A DNA stretch of 64,000 nt from Semisulcospira habei (taxonomy: Eukaryota; Mollusca; Gastropoda; Semisulcospiridae), in NCBI GenBank assembly GCA_036245525.1, contig BTPG01000006.1, positions 67,976,786 through 68,040,785 on the forward strand. Reading direction: 5' to 3'. A program made the translations under genes and the position numbers. Under the pieces are notes generated by a model. It had not been told where the DNA came from. It ran no database searches and saw nothing but the letters and a program-made list of their open reading frames with translations. Shown here piece after piece: positions 1-12,055 of this stretch; positions within the stretch are counted from its first letter, which is position 1; each line of letters starts with the position of its first letter.

Positions 1-150
1 TTTCTTGTGTCGTTTGTTTTTCTTTCCAAGGGCTGGTGCTTCCATGAACGCTCATGGCCCATTCTCTCTTTGTTTACTTTTCTTCTTCAAGTCTCACTTT
101 TCTTTATTTTGCTGTAAAAGAGTTTGAATTAGATTGGCATGCAGACCTTC
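1..150. repeat. Direct repeat with 2090-2245
   Basis: CTCATGGCCCATTCTCTCTTTG and the following ~100 bases recur almost unchanged at 2143-2236. A dispersed repeat of unknown type; no coding support. The rest of 250-900 is AT-rich and I see nothing in it. Confidence 0.75.
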
Positions 151-980
151 TGGAGGGGAGGACCATGCGTCTAAGGTGCAGGTGCAAGGGCTCACGAGGG
201 TCTATGACTTTTGCATGTGTTAGGAGTTGGGAGTATTTGGCGATAAGGGGTTAATAGATATTTGAAACCAAATAACATTTTCAGTTGTTAGAAGTCTGTT
301 GAACAGATTGCATGTACATCATTATAGTCATGGTGTCAGTAACTTAGGATGACATGACCCTTCCCGATAAGCAAAGGTCCTCGGGCTGATGACAGACGAG
401 GTGGGCCTGTGTGATGGGCCGGAAGACGTCGACACTTTTTGTTGTGATGATTCCTATAGGAGGCACAATTCATGTTACTGGCAGCAAAAACTTACCCAGA
501 TTTGTTATTCTTGAATGTACTCATAGTAACTCATAAGATAGACCAAATTTTGCTACATTTTCAACTACAAATTAAACTTTGATCTTTCTCATGTGAAATT
601 TCACTATTATTTGCAACAAAATCGGATAAATAGATATGCTTTGAGGGGTTTCAAAATACAAGCCAAGTCTGTAATAAATCTTGTTTAACTCTCAAACTAC
701 AAGATGTTTTTGAACTCTAACTTCAATTCTTCTAGTCGCTCACAGTATTTATCAGGTTTATTCTAAACTGCACATGCAAAAGTACAGACAACAAGTTTAT
801 TAAAAATTAAAATAAATAGATTTTGTTGAAGTAAAAAAGGTCTGCGGTAAATCTCCATGTTCGCCACGTAAACACCATAACACGGCAACATCTTCATCTT
901 GTTATTTCTTCTCCAAAAAAACATGAAACGGTGAGTGTATTGTTCCTACTGCTGCATTACTTTGGTTAGAAATGGAGAGA

Positions 981-1249
981 TTAACCCATATCATTCGGAA
1001 TACACCAGTGTGTGAAATAAGTTTGACTAAAATAGGGGTGGTGCCAGAATAGCTTGGCACGAAATAAGTTTGACTAAAATAGTTAAGGGTGGTGCCAGAA
1101 TAGGTTGGCACCTCTAGGCGTCAAGCTATTCTGGCACCACCCTTGAACTAAAGCCATTGGTCTATATTCTTATCTGTAAGTACTATAATGTAGCTTGCAT
1201 CTGGCAGTGTACAGATTTGAAGCCTTAGCCTCAGTATGATACGGGTTAT
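981..1249. mobile_element. Palindromic MITE, family A1
   Basis: Starts TTAACCCATATCAT and ends ATGATACGGGTTAT, giving short terminal inverted repeats. The core hairpin is GTGCCAGAATAGCTTGGC and its complement. The left core is partly duplicated (GAAATAAGTTTGACTAAAATAG occurs twice). Confidence 0.8.
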
Positions 1250-1435
1250 AATGTTTTTAAAATATCCAGATGCAAACTTTCAACTGATTTGGTTTCCATA
1301 TACATGTAACATGAATCCTCCCAGGAATCATGGCGACAGTAGAACTACTGACAGCCAGAGGGTTAGCCCTCGTGTGCTTGCCATACTGTTTACAGTACCG
1401 TCACCTGCATGCACAAGAGAGTTAAAAAAGGCTTT

Positions 1436-1578
1436 TTAACCCTTTTAGCACAAACACCCTACAGCAGGAGATTGATTGACCATGATAATGCAACGGAAGT
1501 GCCAGATTAGCTTGGCATAGTCGTTAAGTAACACTTCCTAAATTTGGGAAATGCGCCCAAGACGCTAAAAAGGTTGAA
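1436..1578. mobile_element. Palindromic MITE, family A2, decayed
   Basis: TTAACCCTTTTAGC at the left, GCTAAAAAGGTTGAA at the right. The centre hairpin has lost its right arm. Confidence 0.55.
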
Positions 1579-1940
1579 GAAAATAGACAGTTGGTTTTTT
1601 TCTTTTGCACACGATTGTAATTATTCCTCCTGGCCAGCATTCATGGAATCAGACTCGGCTCAATGCTGTGCTCTCATACAGGTTAGCCAAGAGGCTTGCC
1701 CACCTTTCTAAACTGCTGCATTCTACTGGAGATCCACCTGCACTTCTAATGAACTTCTTGAAGGTCAGCTGGTAGGGTGTCCATAATCCAGGCGTTTGAA
1801 AAGGAGAGGGTCACAACTCAAGCTTTGAACAGGTGTACTGTAATAAGCGGATCTCTGCAGGGAAATAGGCTTCATCTAACAGATGCAGACTATGTGGTTG
1901 TGATCTACAAATGAACCAGCACATTTTTATCCTTGCAATT

Positions 1941-2067
1941 TGTTTTGAGCGACCACCTCCACAGGAGATCACCTGTCATTAAAGCCCATCATTTAGGGGG
2001 CTGTAGCCCCCTAAATGATGGGCTTTAGTGACAGGTGATCTCCTGTGAGGGTGGTCGCTTAAAACAG
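1941..2067. repeat. Nearly perfect 127-bp palindrome, family C
   Basis: Arms TGTTTTGAGCGACCACC / GGTGGTCGCTTAAAACA with centre CATTTAGGGGGCTGTAGCCCCCTAAATG. Other members share GTCATTAAAGACCATCATTTAG. Confidence 0.9.
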
Positions 2068-2300
2068 GTTCTGCTGTATGGATGTTCAGGGTTTTTTTGT
2101 GCCATTTTTTTCCCCCCCAAGGGCTGATGTTTCTCATAAACTCTCATGGCCCATTCTCTCTTTGTTTACTTTTCTTCTTCAAGTCTCACTTTTGCTTTTC
2201 CTTATTTTGCTGTAAAAGAGTTCGAATTACATTGGCATTCAGGCAAGGTGGGATTTATACTTGAGATCTACATACCAACATGTGTACCTGCCTAAATTAT

Positions 2301-2331
<31 letters not shown>

Positions 2332-2618
2332 TGAAGACTGAATATATGTGTATAGTAATGTGTGCATGAGAGGGAAAGATAAACTGTTTGATTTCTGATA
2401 TTTTGACTTTAGGCTGCGTGCATCGGGCATCTCATAAGAAATACTGGTACCATCTTTTTTCTGTGATGTTGAAATGTGTATGTACAGTGTAATTATGTTC
2501 AGCGAATCACCTATCAGGTACACCCACCTGCATATTGTGTACTGTTTGCTTTTTGAGCACGGTAGGGATTACAGTAGAACCTGTTTTGAGTGACCGCCAT
2601 GTTAACAAGAAAAATGTC

Positions 2619-2807
2619 TTAACACCTCAGCCCCAACGTCCCATTTCTCAAATTTTGGAGGTGTTGCCCAACGACTGTGTACCAGTTGTAGGAGATGGAT
2701 TGATCATGATAATTCAAGGGTAGTGCCAGATGCTCATCTGACACTCCCCTTGAATTATCATGATCAATCCATCGCAAGCTGCAGAGTCCTGGGGCTAAAA
2801 GGGTTTA
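2619..2807. mobile_element. Palindromic MITE, family A2
   Basis: Begins TTAACACCTCAGCCCC, ends GGGGCTAAAAGGGTTTAA. Arms include GGATTGATCATGATAATTCAAGG and its complement. It is nested in a family C repeat, whose fragments lie on both sides (2575-2605 and 2820-2945). Confidence 0.8.
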
Positions 2808-2855
2808 AAAAAAAAACACACTCTCACGAGAAGTCTTGAAGGACAAAAGTGTTAC

Positions 2856-2917
2856 CTATCATTAAAGACCATCATTTAGGTGACTATAGTCACCTGAATG
2901 ATAGTCTTTAATGACAG
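2856..2917. repeat. Palindrome, family C
   Basis: CATTAAAGACCATCATTTAG, a GTGACTATAGTCAC centre, and the complement. Confidence 0.8.
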
Positions 2918-3003
2918 TTGATCTCTGATAACAGGCTTTGATGTATTTCAGTTTCTGTGCAAATGAATCTAGCAGAGTGCCGTTAGATTAGCTAGGTGTA
3001 AGC

Positions 3004-3007
<4 letters not shown>

Positions 3008-3047
<40 letters not shown>
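3008..3047. repeat. (GT)n microsatellite
   Basis: About 20 GT units, followed by a GC/GT-alternating stretch. Confidence 0.95.
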
Positions 3048-3053
<6 letters not shown>

Positions 3054-3138
3054 GCGCGCACGCACATGCTTTATTGTGTTCGCAAGTTGTGCTCTGAAGA
3101 CTACTTTTTAGCTCTTTAGACACTCCGGCCACAGTAGT

Positions 3139-3231
3139 TTAATCCTTTGGGTGTTGGTAGCAGTCTTGGTCGCGATGATTCCTGCAGGAATCATCACAAC
3201 TTTAATCGCTACCGACCCCAAAGGGTTCAGG
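3139..3231. mobile_element. Palindromic MITE, family D
   Basis: TTAATCCTTTGGGTGTTGG at the left, complement CCCCAAAGGGTT at the right, centre GATTCCTGCAGGAATC. Confidence 0.75.
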
Positions 3232-3718
3232 TTGGTGCCAGTATAGACATGCAGGGTAGCAGACAGGAAGATTGTTTCTGGAAGCTTCGTCAAACCTCGT
3301 TGTCCATGTTGTCACACAGTTTACTGTTTTCATTTTTGTATCCAGGACACGCCATATATGCTTTTTTCCATCCTTCTAATCTGGCACATTTTAGAAGCCT
3401 TTTCTTTGCCTTTCAGCATCATTGAACCCTTTGACTTTTGTGTGGTAGACATGGAACGTTTGAACGATTTTGTTTCCATTGCTTGGCACTGTACATTTGC
3501 ATTTTGGGGCTACTGTTAGTGTTTGCATCCTGTTTTTGTTGTTGCTCTGTATTATTTGTCTATTTTGTTATATTTTCATCATCAGTCGGGCACTTCAGTT
3601 GCCTGTGGTACATGTTTCGAGAATGGTATGCAGGTCATCAAATTATCAATCATTCACTCGAGTAACGACTGTACCAACTTTGTGACACTTTGTAAAGACT
3701 GCATCAGCAGAGAGAGAT

Positions 3719-3870
3719 AGAACGACCATGATAGTTCAAGGGTATTGCCAATGTGAAAAGAAGTAAAGCGTTTCCGATGATTAAAAAAATGTCGCATTTC
3801 TTTTGCTCATCAGTGTTGTTCAAGTTCCCAGGCGCCAAGCTGATCTGACACTCCCATTGACCTATCCTCG
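3719..3870. mobile_element. Decayed family A palindrome
   Basis: Left arm GACCATGATAGTTCAAGGGT, right arm GGCGCCAAGCTGATCTGACA, with ~75 unrelated bases in between, the latter including TTTCCGATGATT. 3240-3720 shows no supported feature. Confidence 0.55.
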
Positions 3871-4219
3871 TTAGATTTATCTTCTAGCATGTATACGGGT
3901 GAACTTTTTAATCTAGTGGCCCTCAAATTTTAATCCTGAAATATTCATTCTTGCCCCCTCTCTGCTTTGTGATTGTCGATCGCAGATGCTTTTCAGTGGG
4001 AAAGAATTTGATCCCTGGCCTGAGAAAAGATCTGACGAATAATTTATTTCAGTGGAACTAAAATAAAATAAGTAAATAGACATGAGTTCCCTGTTAAATG
4101 TATTCATATTTTTAACAACAGAGCAAATATTTGAATATAAATTGCCTGACTTGCCCAAAAATAAAAAAAGGGAACTATTTGATTTTGATGAAGCTAAACA
4201 CAAGTACTTAGTACACACA

Positions 4220-4397
4220 CATAGGGGCCTGATGATCCAGCTTTTACTGAATGCCAATACTGCTGCACCACTGCGTGCGCAACAGGCCACCACACACCGT
4301 CATTACATGTACTATGATTTTGTGCGGTGGCCTGTTCCGCACACGGCGATGTAGCGGTATTCACATTCAGTAAAAGCTCGATCATCAGGCCCCTATG
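4220..4397. repeat. 178-bp inverted repeat, family H
   Basis: CATAGGGGCCTGATGATCC and its complement at the ends, arms of ~75 bp (CTTTTACTGAATG, GCAACAGGCCACC). Only one copy was seen in the window. Confidence 0.85.
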
Positions 4398-4743
4398 AGT
4401 ACACAGTTTGGTTGCTACATGCACATATATGTTCATATCTTATTCATGTCTCATTCATTATTTTCAAAGACAGATTAACGGTAGTGCTGTCTTAGTATTT
4501 GTTCATGGTTTGTATAGTATGAATCTGTACAGAGCGCAAGGCTGGTAAAATTATTTGTGAGTGTGACTGCAATAATTGTGCGATTAGGAAAACTATAATT
4601 TTTTCCTCTCTGTGGATTAGTGTCACGTGGATATTGGAAGCGCACAGGCAGTATTCAGTCTTGGAGACTTTTTCAAAATTTCAGAAAGCTGAATTTCAGC
4701 TTTTTGGTTAAGACAGAAGGGCTCTCTAGCCATCCAGCTCCAT

Positions 4744-4852
4744 CTGCAAGAGGCATGTATTCTCATGAGCCCCTGCAGATTTTTCATGAGCCCCTGCATC
4801 TGCAGGGGCTCATGAAAAATCTGCAGGGGCTCATGAGAATTTGTCTCTTGCT
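4744..4852. mobile_element. Palindrome, family B, expanded core
   Basis: CTGCAAGAGGCATGTATTCTC at the left; the core CATGAGCCCCTGCA is present twice per arm, making a longer hairpin than in other copies. Confidence 0.8.
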
Positions 4853-5784
4853 GAGCATGGATCATGGGCATGGTTATTCCATGGACCGTTTTCGGTAACG
4901 TCAACTTTTTGGCACTGTCACCCATGTTGATAGGTGTTATGAAATCTCGGATTTTTTTTCTCTCATGCTGTTCTCATGAACGGTACTACAGCATGAATCA
5001 GAGAGAGTGTGTGTGTGGTGGTTGGAGGAGGGGGGAGAGGGGGGGGGTAGGGGGGTGGCCGCAGTCGTGTCCAGCAGCAGAAGGCATATTATTCCCATGA
5101 GTTGCATGGGCTGACGAGAATCTATACTGCTTGATATCGGCCATATTTACACCTTCAGACCGGGAAAACCTTGTGAGTAAAGTGTGAAATATGTAAAACT
5201 GGAATTTTGTGAGAATGAGACATTCATTTGTGCGAAGTTGCTTGCTTTTCTGTTTCTACTATTTTTGTGTGAAAGTGGAATTTTGTTTTGCGAGAATGAG
5301 ACATTCGATTTGTGCGAAGTTGTTTGGGTTTTCTGTTTTTTGTTTGTGTGTGTGGGAATTTTCATGACGCATAAATATTCCTAAAGTGGAGCTTTAATCT
5401 TCAAACGGCACCGATGCTGTGGCTTTATTTATTAATGAGCAGTATTGGTGCGTGCAGCTGTATGCATCGTTTACGAAATTTCAGTTGGTGGTACAACTTA
5501 CTGACCCTGCTGCTGTTGATGGCAGGACTATGATGACCAAGCTATTCAGGCACTATGCATGAAGTATCACCTGTACAATTTCAGGTTGTATCTTGAATTT
5601 CTCTGCTGTAGGAGGTGGCCGGACGTTTGTACTTATAGCCACGCTCAGCCCTGTAAAGGCAAAAGGCAGCAAATGATTTTTGGCGAAAAGCGAGGTTTAC
5701 TTTGTGTTGCAATGAAAATACCACTTTTCACAAATGTGGACGTAGTTTTTGCCTTCACAGGACAGTGCTGATCGGACACTATGT

Positions 5785-6136
5785 TTAACCCTTTTCATCC
5801 TGCTGCTTAAAATAAATTTGACTATGAGAGTTCAAGTGTGGTGCCAGAATAGCTTGGCGCCTTAGGCGCCAAGCTATTCTGGCACCACACTTGAACTAAA
5901 ATGTTTAAGCTATATTCTACTCTGTTATGAACTAAAATGTTGAAGCTATATTCTACTCTGTTATGAACTAAAATCTTTAAGCTATATTCTACTCTGTCAT
6001 GAACTAAAATGTTTAAGCTATATTCTACTCTGTTATGAACTAAAATGTTTAAGCTATATTCTACTCTGTTATGAAGCCTTCATAGGACAATAAGCATTAA
6101 AAAAAAAAAAAATGCAGCCTCAGGATGTAATAGGTT
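5785..6136. mobile_element. Palindromic MITE, family A3, with internal tandem repeat
   Basis: TTAACCCTTTTCATCCTGC at the left and CTCAGGATGTAATAGGTTA at the right. The hairpin GGTGCCAGAATAGCTTGGCG is at 5840-5900. The right flank contains five ~36-bp tandem units. Confidence 0.8.
5892..6073. repeat. 36-bp tandem repeat, five units
   Basis: Units of TGAACTAAAATGTTTAAGC plus TATATTCTACTCTGTTA, nearly identical, lying wholly inside the MITE. Confidence 0.9.
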
Positions 6137-6204
6137 ATGGTGTCATGGTTGTTCCATCTCAGGCCACGTGCACATTTGGTTAGCAGATTCCAGAACGTCA
6201 GCCA

Positions 6205-6316
6205 CCCAGTGGGCAAGAGGTCACCGGGTCCGACGTCGGTCGCAGTGGGCCCGCGCACGGCTGTGCGCGGGCCCACAGCGGCCGAGGTCGGACCCTATGA
6301 CTTTTTTGCGCACTGG
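6205..6316. repeat. GC-rich palindrome, family E
   Basis: CCAGTGGGCAAGAGGTC / GACTTTTTTGCGCACTGG ends, with the self-complementary centre GTGGGCCCGCGCACGGC. Related hairpins at 35483, 47503 and 50459. Confidence 0.8.
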
Positions 6317-6857
6317 CCGGGCATTTGACGCCAGGATGGGATGTATGCATGTCAGGGAGATTCCTGTTCATATGGTGTGTGTACATGTATATAAAATATA
6401 TATCCGCTCATGGTAATGTATGCATGGCATGTTTTGCGGTGAGCGCACGAGTTTAAGAATAAAAGTTGAGACTGTGCTATACAGTTGTTTGTGTGTATGT
6501 TGTGATTATTGCCGATTTGACTGCGGGTGCCAGGCTTTCCGCTAGGATTAAAAATTGTCTGTCATCGGAACGGACAGCATGACAAAAAAAAAAAAAAAAC
6601 CGTCCCAGGCGCTCTACAGTCCGTCGTGTACTTAAAACATGGCAGGGACAAGTTCTTTTCTCCTCAAGATTTGTCCGTCTCGGGTCCGTCCCTTTCCTTC
6701 CCTGTCATAATTTGTCCGTCAAATACGGGGGGTGAAGGGGGGGGGGGGGGAGAATCCGTTAACAGAAAGCCGTATAAAGTGGATCCAATCATGAATCATC
6801 TCACCTCCATCCCCCTTCCCGTCACATCTTACCCCCCCCCTCCGCCCCCCCCCCCCA

Positions 6858-7250
6858 ACGTTAAGCAATGTACAACCAACCAAACCCACTCCCCACCTTC
6901 CCCACCCGGGTCTGCCCTGGGGGACTTTGGTGGGGTTAACCACTTTTTAGTTCCCAGGGTCACCCTGGTCAGCCCCCCTCTATTCTGGGGCGTGTGTTTC
7001 TGTCTACCCTTGGTCCATTCACCTGTATTTTCCTTTTTTAAACTCTCCCTACTGTTTGCGCTTTCTGTAGCTCTTGATATTGGATGTGTGTTGCTAAATA
7101 GTCTTAGGTTTATTTAGCGTATTAGACCGGCTGGCGACATACATTCAATATTCTTTTTTGTTTTGTTTTTTGGTTTTGTTTTTCACAAGCAGTGCAGGCA
7201 CGTCCTGAGAAAGTCTTGTTGCAGTCGGGACGTTAAGCAATGTACAACCA
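6858..7250 (+). repeat. Dispersed repeat bounded by ACGTTAAGCAATGTACAACC
   Basis: The phrase ACGTTAAGCAATGTACAACC occurs at 6858 and again at 7231. The intervening ~370 bp includes GGGTCTGCCCTGGGGGAC, CATTCACCTGTATTTTCC and TGTGTGTTGCTAAATAGTC. A reverse-complement copy is at 11556-11945. Any long open frame across it is an artefact of this repeat and low-complexity runs. Confidence 0.75.
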
Positions 7251-7527
7251 CTTCCCTCCACCCCCCCTCCAGTTGGGTTGTTTTGCGTATGGTTATGCAA
7301 TTATGCTTGGAGCTGAGTTTTGATTTGACTGCTGATACATTGTTTTGTCTAGAGTATTGAAAATACGGTAGACTTTGAAATGTCGGAGCGCATTCCGGAG
7401 CATGTACATGACGTTTTTGGCGTGCGGGGCAGAAATTCTGGCAAAGAAGTAACAAGATAATAATGGCGTCACATCTAACTACGCAAACCTTGCTAGAGAA
7501 CGTCTTTTTGGCGCCAAAGCGCCGTTT

Positions 7528-7563
7528 GTGTGTGTGTGTGTGCGTGTGTGTGTGTGTGCGCGC

Positions 7564-7611
<48 letters not shown>

Positions 7612-7628
7612 GTGTGTGTGTGTGTGTG
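7528..7628. repeat. (GT)n/(GC)n alternating tract
   Basis: GT runs with an internal (GC)n block, all alternating purine-pyrimidine. Confidence 0.95.
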
Positions 7629-8006
7629 AGACAGCGACTAGAGTCCGCGTTTGAGGACGGACAAGCTTGAAATTTAAGGATATTGTCCCTAAAAGAATAA
7701 TCTCGAGTCCTTTTTTTCGATTTTTTAAAAAATTAAGATGCTCATTGGCGAGAACATGGCCGTTTCACAAAAAAAAGGTTGATCTACACTGGAGTCTATA
7801 ATTTATCTTATTTTTAATTAGATATTTTGCGTATTGCTAGATTAAAAGGGACATATTTAATGAGTTCGTTAACCAGCATTGTACCTCTAAAACGTTTTGA
7901 GTTATAATTAAATATTTTTTTGAAAAAGTATATGTTTACGTTGTTGGGATTAATTTCACGAATTAGATGGGTTAATCTTAAAACAAATGAATTTTTTTTA
8001 CGAACA

Positions 8007-8045
8007 CCCCCCTCCCCCCCCCCCTCCCCCCCCCCCCCCCCCCCC
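8007..8045. repeat. Poly(C) low-complexity tract
   Basis: C-rich with few T. Confidence 0.95.
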
Positions 8046-8707
8046 AATCTTCTCATTAACAAGAAGGGATGAACCATAACCCACAAAGTCCCTTCTATAT
8101 GAGAGCTGTCCTCGCTGTCAATGGTCTCTACCTTTTGTCTTTGACCTGATTCTGATGTTGAATTATCTCCTATTGAAAAAGTCTCGCAGATCTGCCAATG
8201 CGTCAGTGAGTTCTATAAGGGGCGCAGGACATACGCATCATTGTTTTGTCAAACGTCATTTGTCGTGACGTAAGTTTTAGTTTTTACGTAATTTTATATT
8301 TTACGTGATATGAGTTTCACTTTCGCTTCATAGGCTTGAGAAAATGGTGACAGAACTAGAACTTCACGGTACAATTTCAGTCTTGCTATAATTTACTCAC
8401 AAACCAGATAGGTGAGGCTAGTGCTGGCAGAATTGTACACAAACCAAGGGGAATTACTCAGCGCATCTGCATCCTCGAAAGAAAGCATCAGGTCTCTTAT
8501 ATAACCCATGTCTTTCTCCGGAACTTAGGAAGTAGGCAGGAGAAACATACATACACAAACACGAAGGTTTAATTGCTATAATTTGTGTGAAAGCAGGTTA
8601 ACTTTACCTAGCTACATGATATACTAAGTACACGGGTCACCTGCATGCTCTTCTGAAAGCGCGTCGATGTGTGTGTGCGTGTTAGTGCCGTGCATGCGCG
8701 CGCGCTC

Positions 8708-8784
8708 CAAACATCTCCTAGAGGCATAGATCCTCATGCGCCTGGAGGGCGCATGAGGATCTATTCCTCCTGGAGATGCGCGTA

Positions 8785-8790
<6 letters not shown>
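8708..8790. repeat. Palindrome, family G (inside foldback copy 1)
   Basis: CAAACATCTCC / GGAGATGCGCGTATGTTTG around AGATCCTCATGCGCC and complement. Confidence 0.85.

Positions 8791-8860
<70 letters not shown>
8791..8860. repeat. (GT)n and (GA)n microsatellite
   Basis: About 28 GT units running into a short GA run. Confidence 0.95.
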
Positions 8861-9968
8861 TCGCGCGCGCGAGAGAGAATGACGTTATATTTAGAGTATT
8901 ATGTCATGGTGACGGAGTTGCCTCTTTTACGTCACAGCCACTGTCTGACTTTCTCTAGAAGTAAATTTTTTTTTAGTTTTTTTTTAGTGTTTAAATGTTT
9001 TTTTTTCTGAAAAGAATTAATTTTTGAATAAAGAAGTTGAAAGGCTACAAAGCTGGCTAACGAAGTAATCCAGTGTCTTTCTCCAAGCTAGCTATAATTA
9101 CGCTAAAGTTCAAGTAAATATGACAAAAATTACGGACTCTAATCTGGGTCAACCGACTTCCTATAAACGGTTGTTTATGTCTTCATTGAGACATTCAATT
9201 ACAATATGCTCGGAGGCTCTCTTAGCCACCCACTTAAGAAACTTAGTATTTTGCCAAGTTTCAAACTTGTGTGTACAGAAATATCGGAGATTCTCTTGTT
9301 TACATACATACGCCCCCACATACATACATACGCACATACATACGCACATACGGCTCTTTGCGCCAAATGTACGTTCAGCAGCGAGGTTAGCGTAACTAGA
9401 CATGACATAATTTTTATCTTGTTACTTCAATTGCGACCCGTCCTAAAAAGTTCCTTCTATAAATAGAAGGGACTTAATAATCGCATGATTTTTTCATATA
9501 CGGTATTTACATAAGTCTACAGTTAGTCTAGGCTGTCGGGTACGATTAGGTCAGTTGTGACCTGTATGCCCTAGGTGTGAAAATCAGACAATTTTTTGCA
9601 CCACTTTTTCGGAGTCATTTGTAAAACAGGTAACATAACTTTATTTTTTCTTTTTCGAAAAGAAAATCTTCTCATTAATATCCGCATGATTTTTTATAAA
9701 CAGTGTTTGCATAAGCCTGCTGTTTGTCCCGGCCCTGGGGTAGGATTAGGTCAAATTGTGAACTGTAAACCCCAGGCGGGAAAACTCAACAAGAAAAGTG
9801 CAAAGTTGATTCTCTGATACGTCAAATGTTAGTACTCGCGATGAGTGACGTATAACATCGAGTCGTCACTATGAACACGGCTCGTGGGACTAATGATGCC
9901 ATGACGTGAAGCTTGAACGGACTGACGGCTTTTCGCTGCTCGTGCTATTATTCTTCTTCAGAATAGCT

Positions 9969-10190
9969 ATGCTACGCCAGAGCACAGAGCTTACGAATGG
10001 CGGGATTCTCCGTGTGTCCGTTTTTATTTCTGTGTGCCAGTGTGTGTGGATCAGAGGATGGGTTAGAGTAGTACGGATGGATTCCTGTCGCTACACCAGC
10101 CCACAGAGCGTACCAATGGCGGGAAGCGCCGTGTGTCCGTCTTTATTTGTGTGCGCCGACGTGTGTGTTGATCAGAGGTTGGCTTAGAGA
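9969..10190 (+). repeat. Two-unit tandem repeat, ~121 bp
   Basis: GCTACGCCAGAGCACAGAGC at 9969 and GCTACACCAGCCCACAGAGC at 10090 start two similar units, both containing CCGTGTGTCCGT and TGATCAGAGG-type phrases. Confidence 0.8.
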
Positions 10191-10596
10191 GGAGGGAAAT
10201 GGATCAGCATAATAAGCCTAACAATATGAACAACTCTGAATGTTCCTAAAACATAAACGCATCTCTCTCTCTCTCCCCCCACCCCCCCCCCACCCCTCCA
10301 CCCACCCCGTCACTCCACACACACACACGCGCGCACGCACCACCCGTTGCAAACCTTGTTTCAGGCCATTCCCTTCATAGGCCATTCCCATTCACATGAG
10401 TCTCAGCAGCGGCAGGGGCTCAAGCGACTACTATGTCCCATGCTGCAGCAGTTCAACCCTCGTTCACTTCCTCGCACGAGGAACTTCACCGGTTTTATGT
10501 CTGCGGCTTTTTTGGGGGTCTGAATCACAGATGACACACAGCAATTAGCAATTCGCAACCAACTCATCTAACTCAAGTAAATCATCCAAGCCCTTC

Positions 10597-10680
10597 CATC
10601 TGCAAGAGGCACAGATTCTCATGAGCCCCTGCGTACCTGCTCAAGAACTCATGAGCTCATGAAAATCTACGCCTCTGTTT
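10597..10680. mobile_element. Palindrome, family B, imperfect
   Basis: CTGCAAGAGGCACAGATTCTC and a mutated complement; centre altered. Confidence 0.65.
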
Positions 10681-10857
10681 CAGCTGTGTATCAAATATAG
10701 ATTTTTTTTTTTTTTGGTGGTGTGTGTGTGTGGGGGGGGGGGGGGGGGGAGTGAGTTAGCCAAGCCTCACGACAGAAACGTCAATCGATCAAGCGCCCAC
10801 ACCTGTTCAATAATCTCAATCAGTTGAAGCAGCTTGTGATCACACATAATTAAAAAT

Positions 10858-11075
10858 ACAGCAGAACCTGTCTGCGCAACCACCCTTTCGACAGATCACC
10901 TGCCATTAAAGACCATCATTTAGATGGCTGTAGCTGTGACTGGCTGTAGCCAGCTAAATGATGGTCTTTAATGACAGGTGAAACCTTTTGCCCTTCAAGA
11001 CTTCTCTTTGAGAGAACACCTGTATTTTAAGACCACTACTTTTCTTAGTTGATCAGCACACGTTTTGCTGTATAC
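10858..11075. mobile_element. Family C element
   Basis: Palindrome CATTAAAGACCATCATTTAG with flanks AGCAGAACCTGTC and TTTTGCTGTA, matching the full outline of family C at 25927. Confidence 0.75.
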
Positions 11076-11555
11076 AACAGTCATTACCCGGGACATTCGA
11101 GCTAGTCGGAGGAGCACACAACGAGCCGTTGACAATCAGATTTGTGCACCATGTAGTTAAACCAGAGACTCTCTTGGCTTTGCTAACTGACGTCTGCACA
11201 CACGAGAATAAAATTCTACGGACTGACGCCGGTCCAGACCAAAAGCTTTTTTTGTAGTAGGACCTGCTTAGCACATGGAGCCCTCTTGGAGTTATCCTTT
11301 GAAGACTAAAAGGTAGATGGACCGTGTTAGTTCAATGGTGGTGACAACAGCTTGGTGTTTATTTGATCATGGCTGCATCTGAAAGAACTGAGACAGAGAA
11401 CAAAAGAATGGGAGAACAGCTTTAACCACAACACGAGGAAGAAGGAACGAGAATTCACATTTTTCTCCGTGTGAAAAAGGACTTACCATAGTGAGTACTA
11501 AAACTGTGTGAGTATCAGGACACGCACAATAATGCGCTCATCTTGTTGATTGATT

Positions 11556-11945
11556 GATTGTACATTGCTTAACGTCCCGACAGCAACAAGGCTTTCTCAG
11601 GACGTGCCTGCACTGCTTGTGAAAAAAAAAAAAAAAAACACAAAAAAACCCCAGAACATTGAATGTATGTCGCCAGCCGGTCAAATACGTTAAATAAACC
11701 TAAAACATGGGGCCTAAATAAAGCTAAGACCATTTAGCAACACACATCCAATATCAAGAGCTACAGGCAGTGCAGACAGTAGGGAGAGTTTTAAAAAGGC
11801 AAATACAGGTGAATGGACAAAGGGTAGACAGAAACACATGCCCCAGAATAGAGAGAAAAACCCACCCTGTGGGGCTGACCAGGGTGACCCTGGGAACTAA
11901 AAAATACCTAACCCCACCCAAGTCCCCCAGGGCAGACCCGGGTGG
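11556..11945 (-). repeat. Inverted copy of the 6.9-kb dispersed repeat
   Basis: Reads TGTACATTGCTTAACGTCCCG, CAGTGCAGACAGTAGGGAGAG, CAGGTGAATGGACAAAGGGT and CCCCAGGGCAGACCCGGGTGGGG, the reverse complement of 6858-7250. It follows a TTGATTGATTGATTG tract. Confidence 0.75.
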
Positions 11946-12055
11946 GGACGCTCATCTTGTGAATGTATGCAAACCTAGTAAATGTTGAGAGCGACCATCC
12001 CATAGGAGAGATACCCTGTCATTAAAGACCTATAATTTAGGCGGCTGTAGCAACC

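Larger units (their letters stand above)
7370..9480. mobile_element. Foldback element, copy 1
   Basis: Sequence at 9030-9430 (for example AAGGCTACAAAGCTGGCTAACGAA, ATTCAATTACAATATGCTCGG and GTTCAGCAGCGAGGTTAGCG) is the reverse complement of elements found in the opposite half of the same repeat in other copies and, in diverged form, at 7380-7900 here. The centre (8060-8900) contains AGATGCCTAT-type hairpin, (GT)n and (GA)n. It has no coding capacity that I can support. Same family as 51110-52930 and 60687-63720. Confidence 0.65.

Noticed and set aside
6527..7117. 196-codon open frame on the + strand
   Set aside because: Low-complexity proline/serine runs from C-rich tracts and a dispersed repeat found inverted at 11.6-11.9 kb; no domain or signal.
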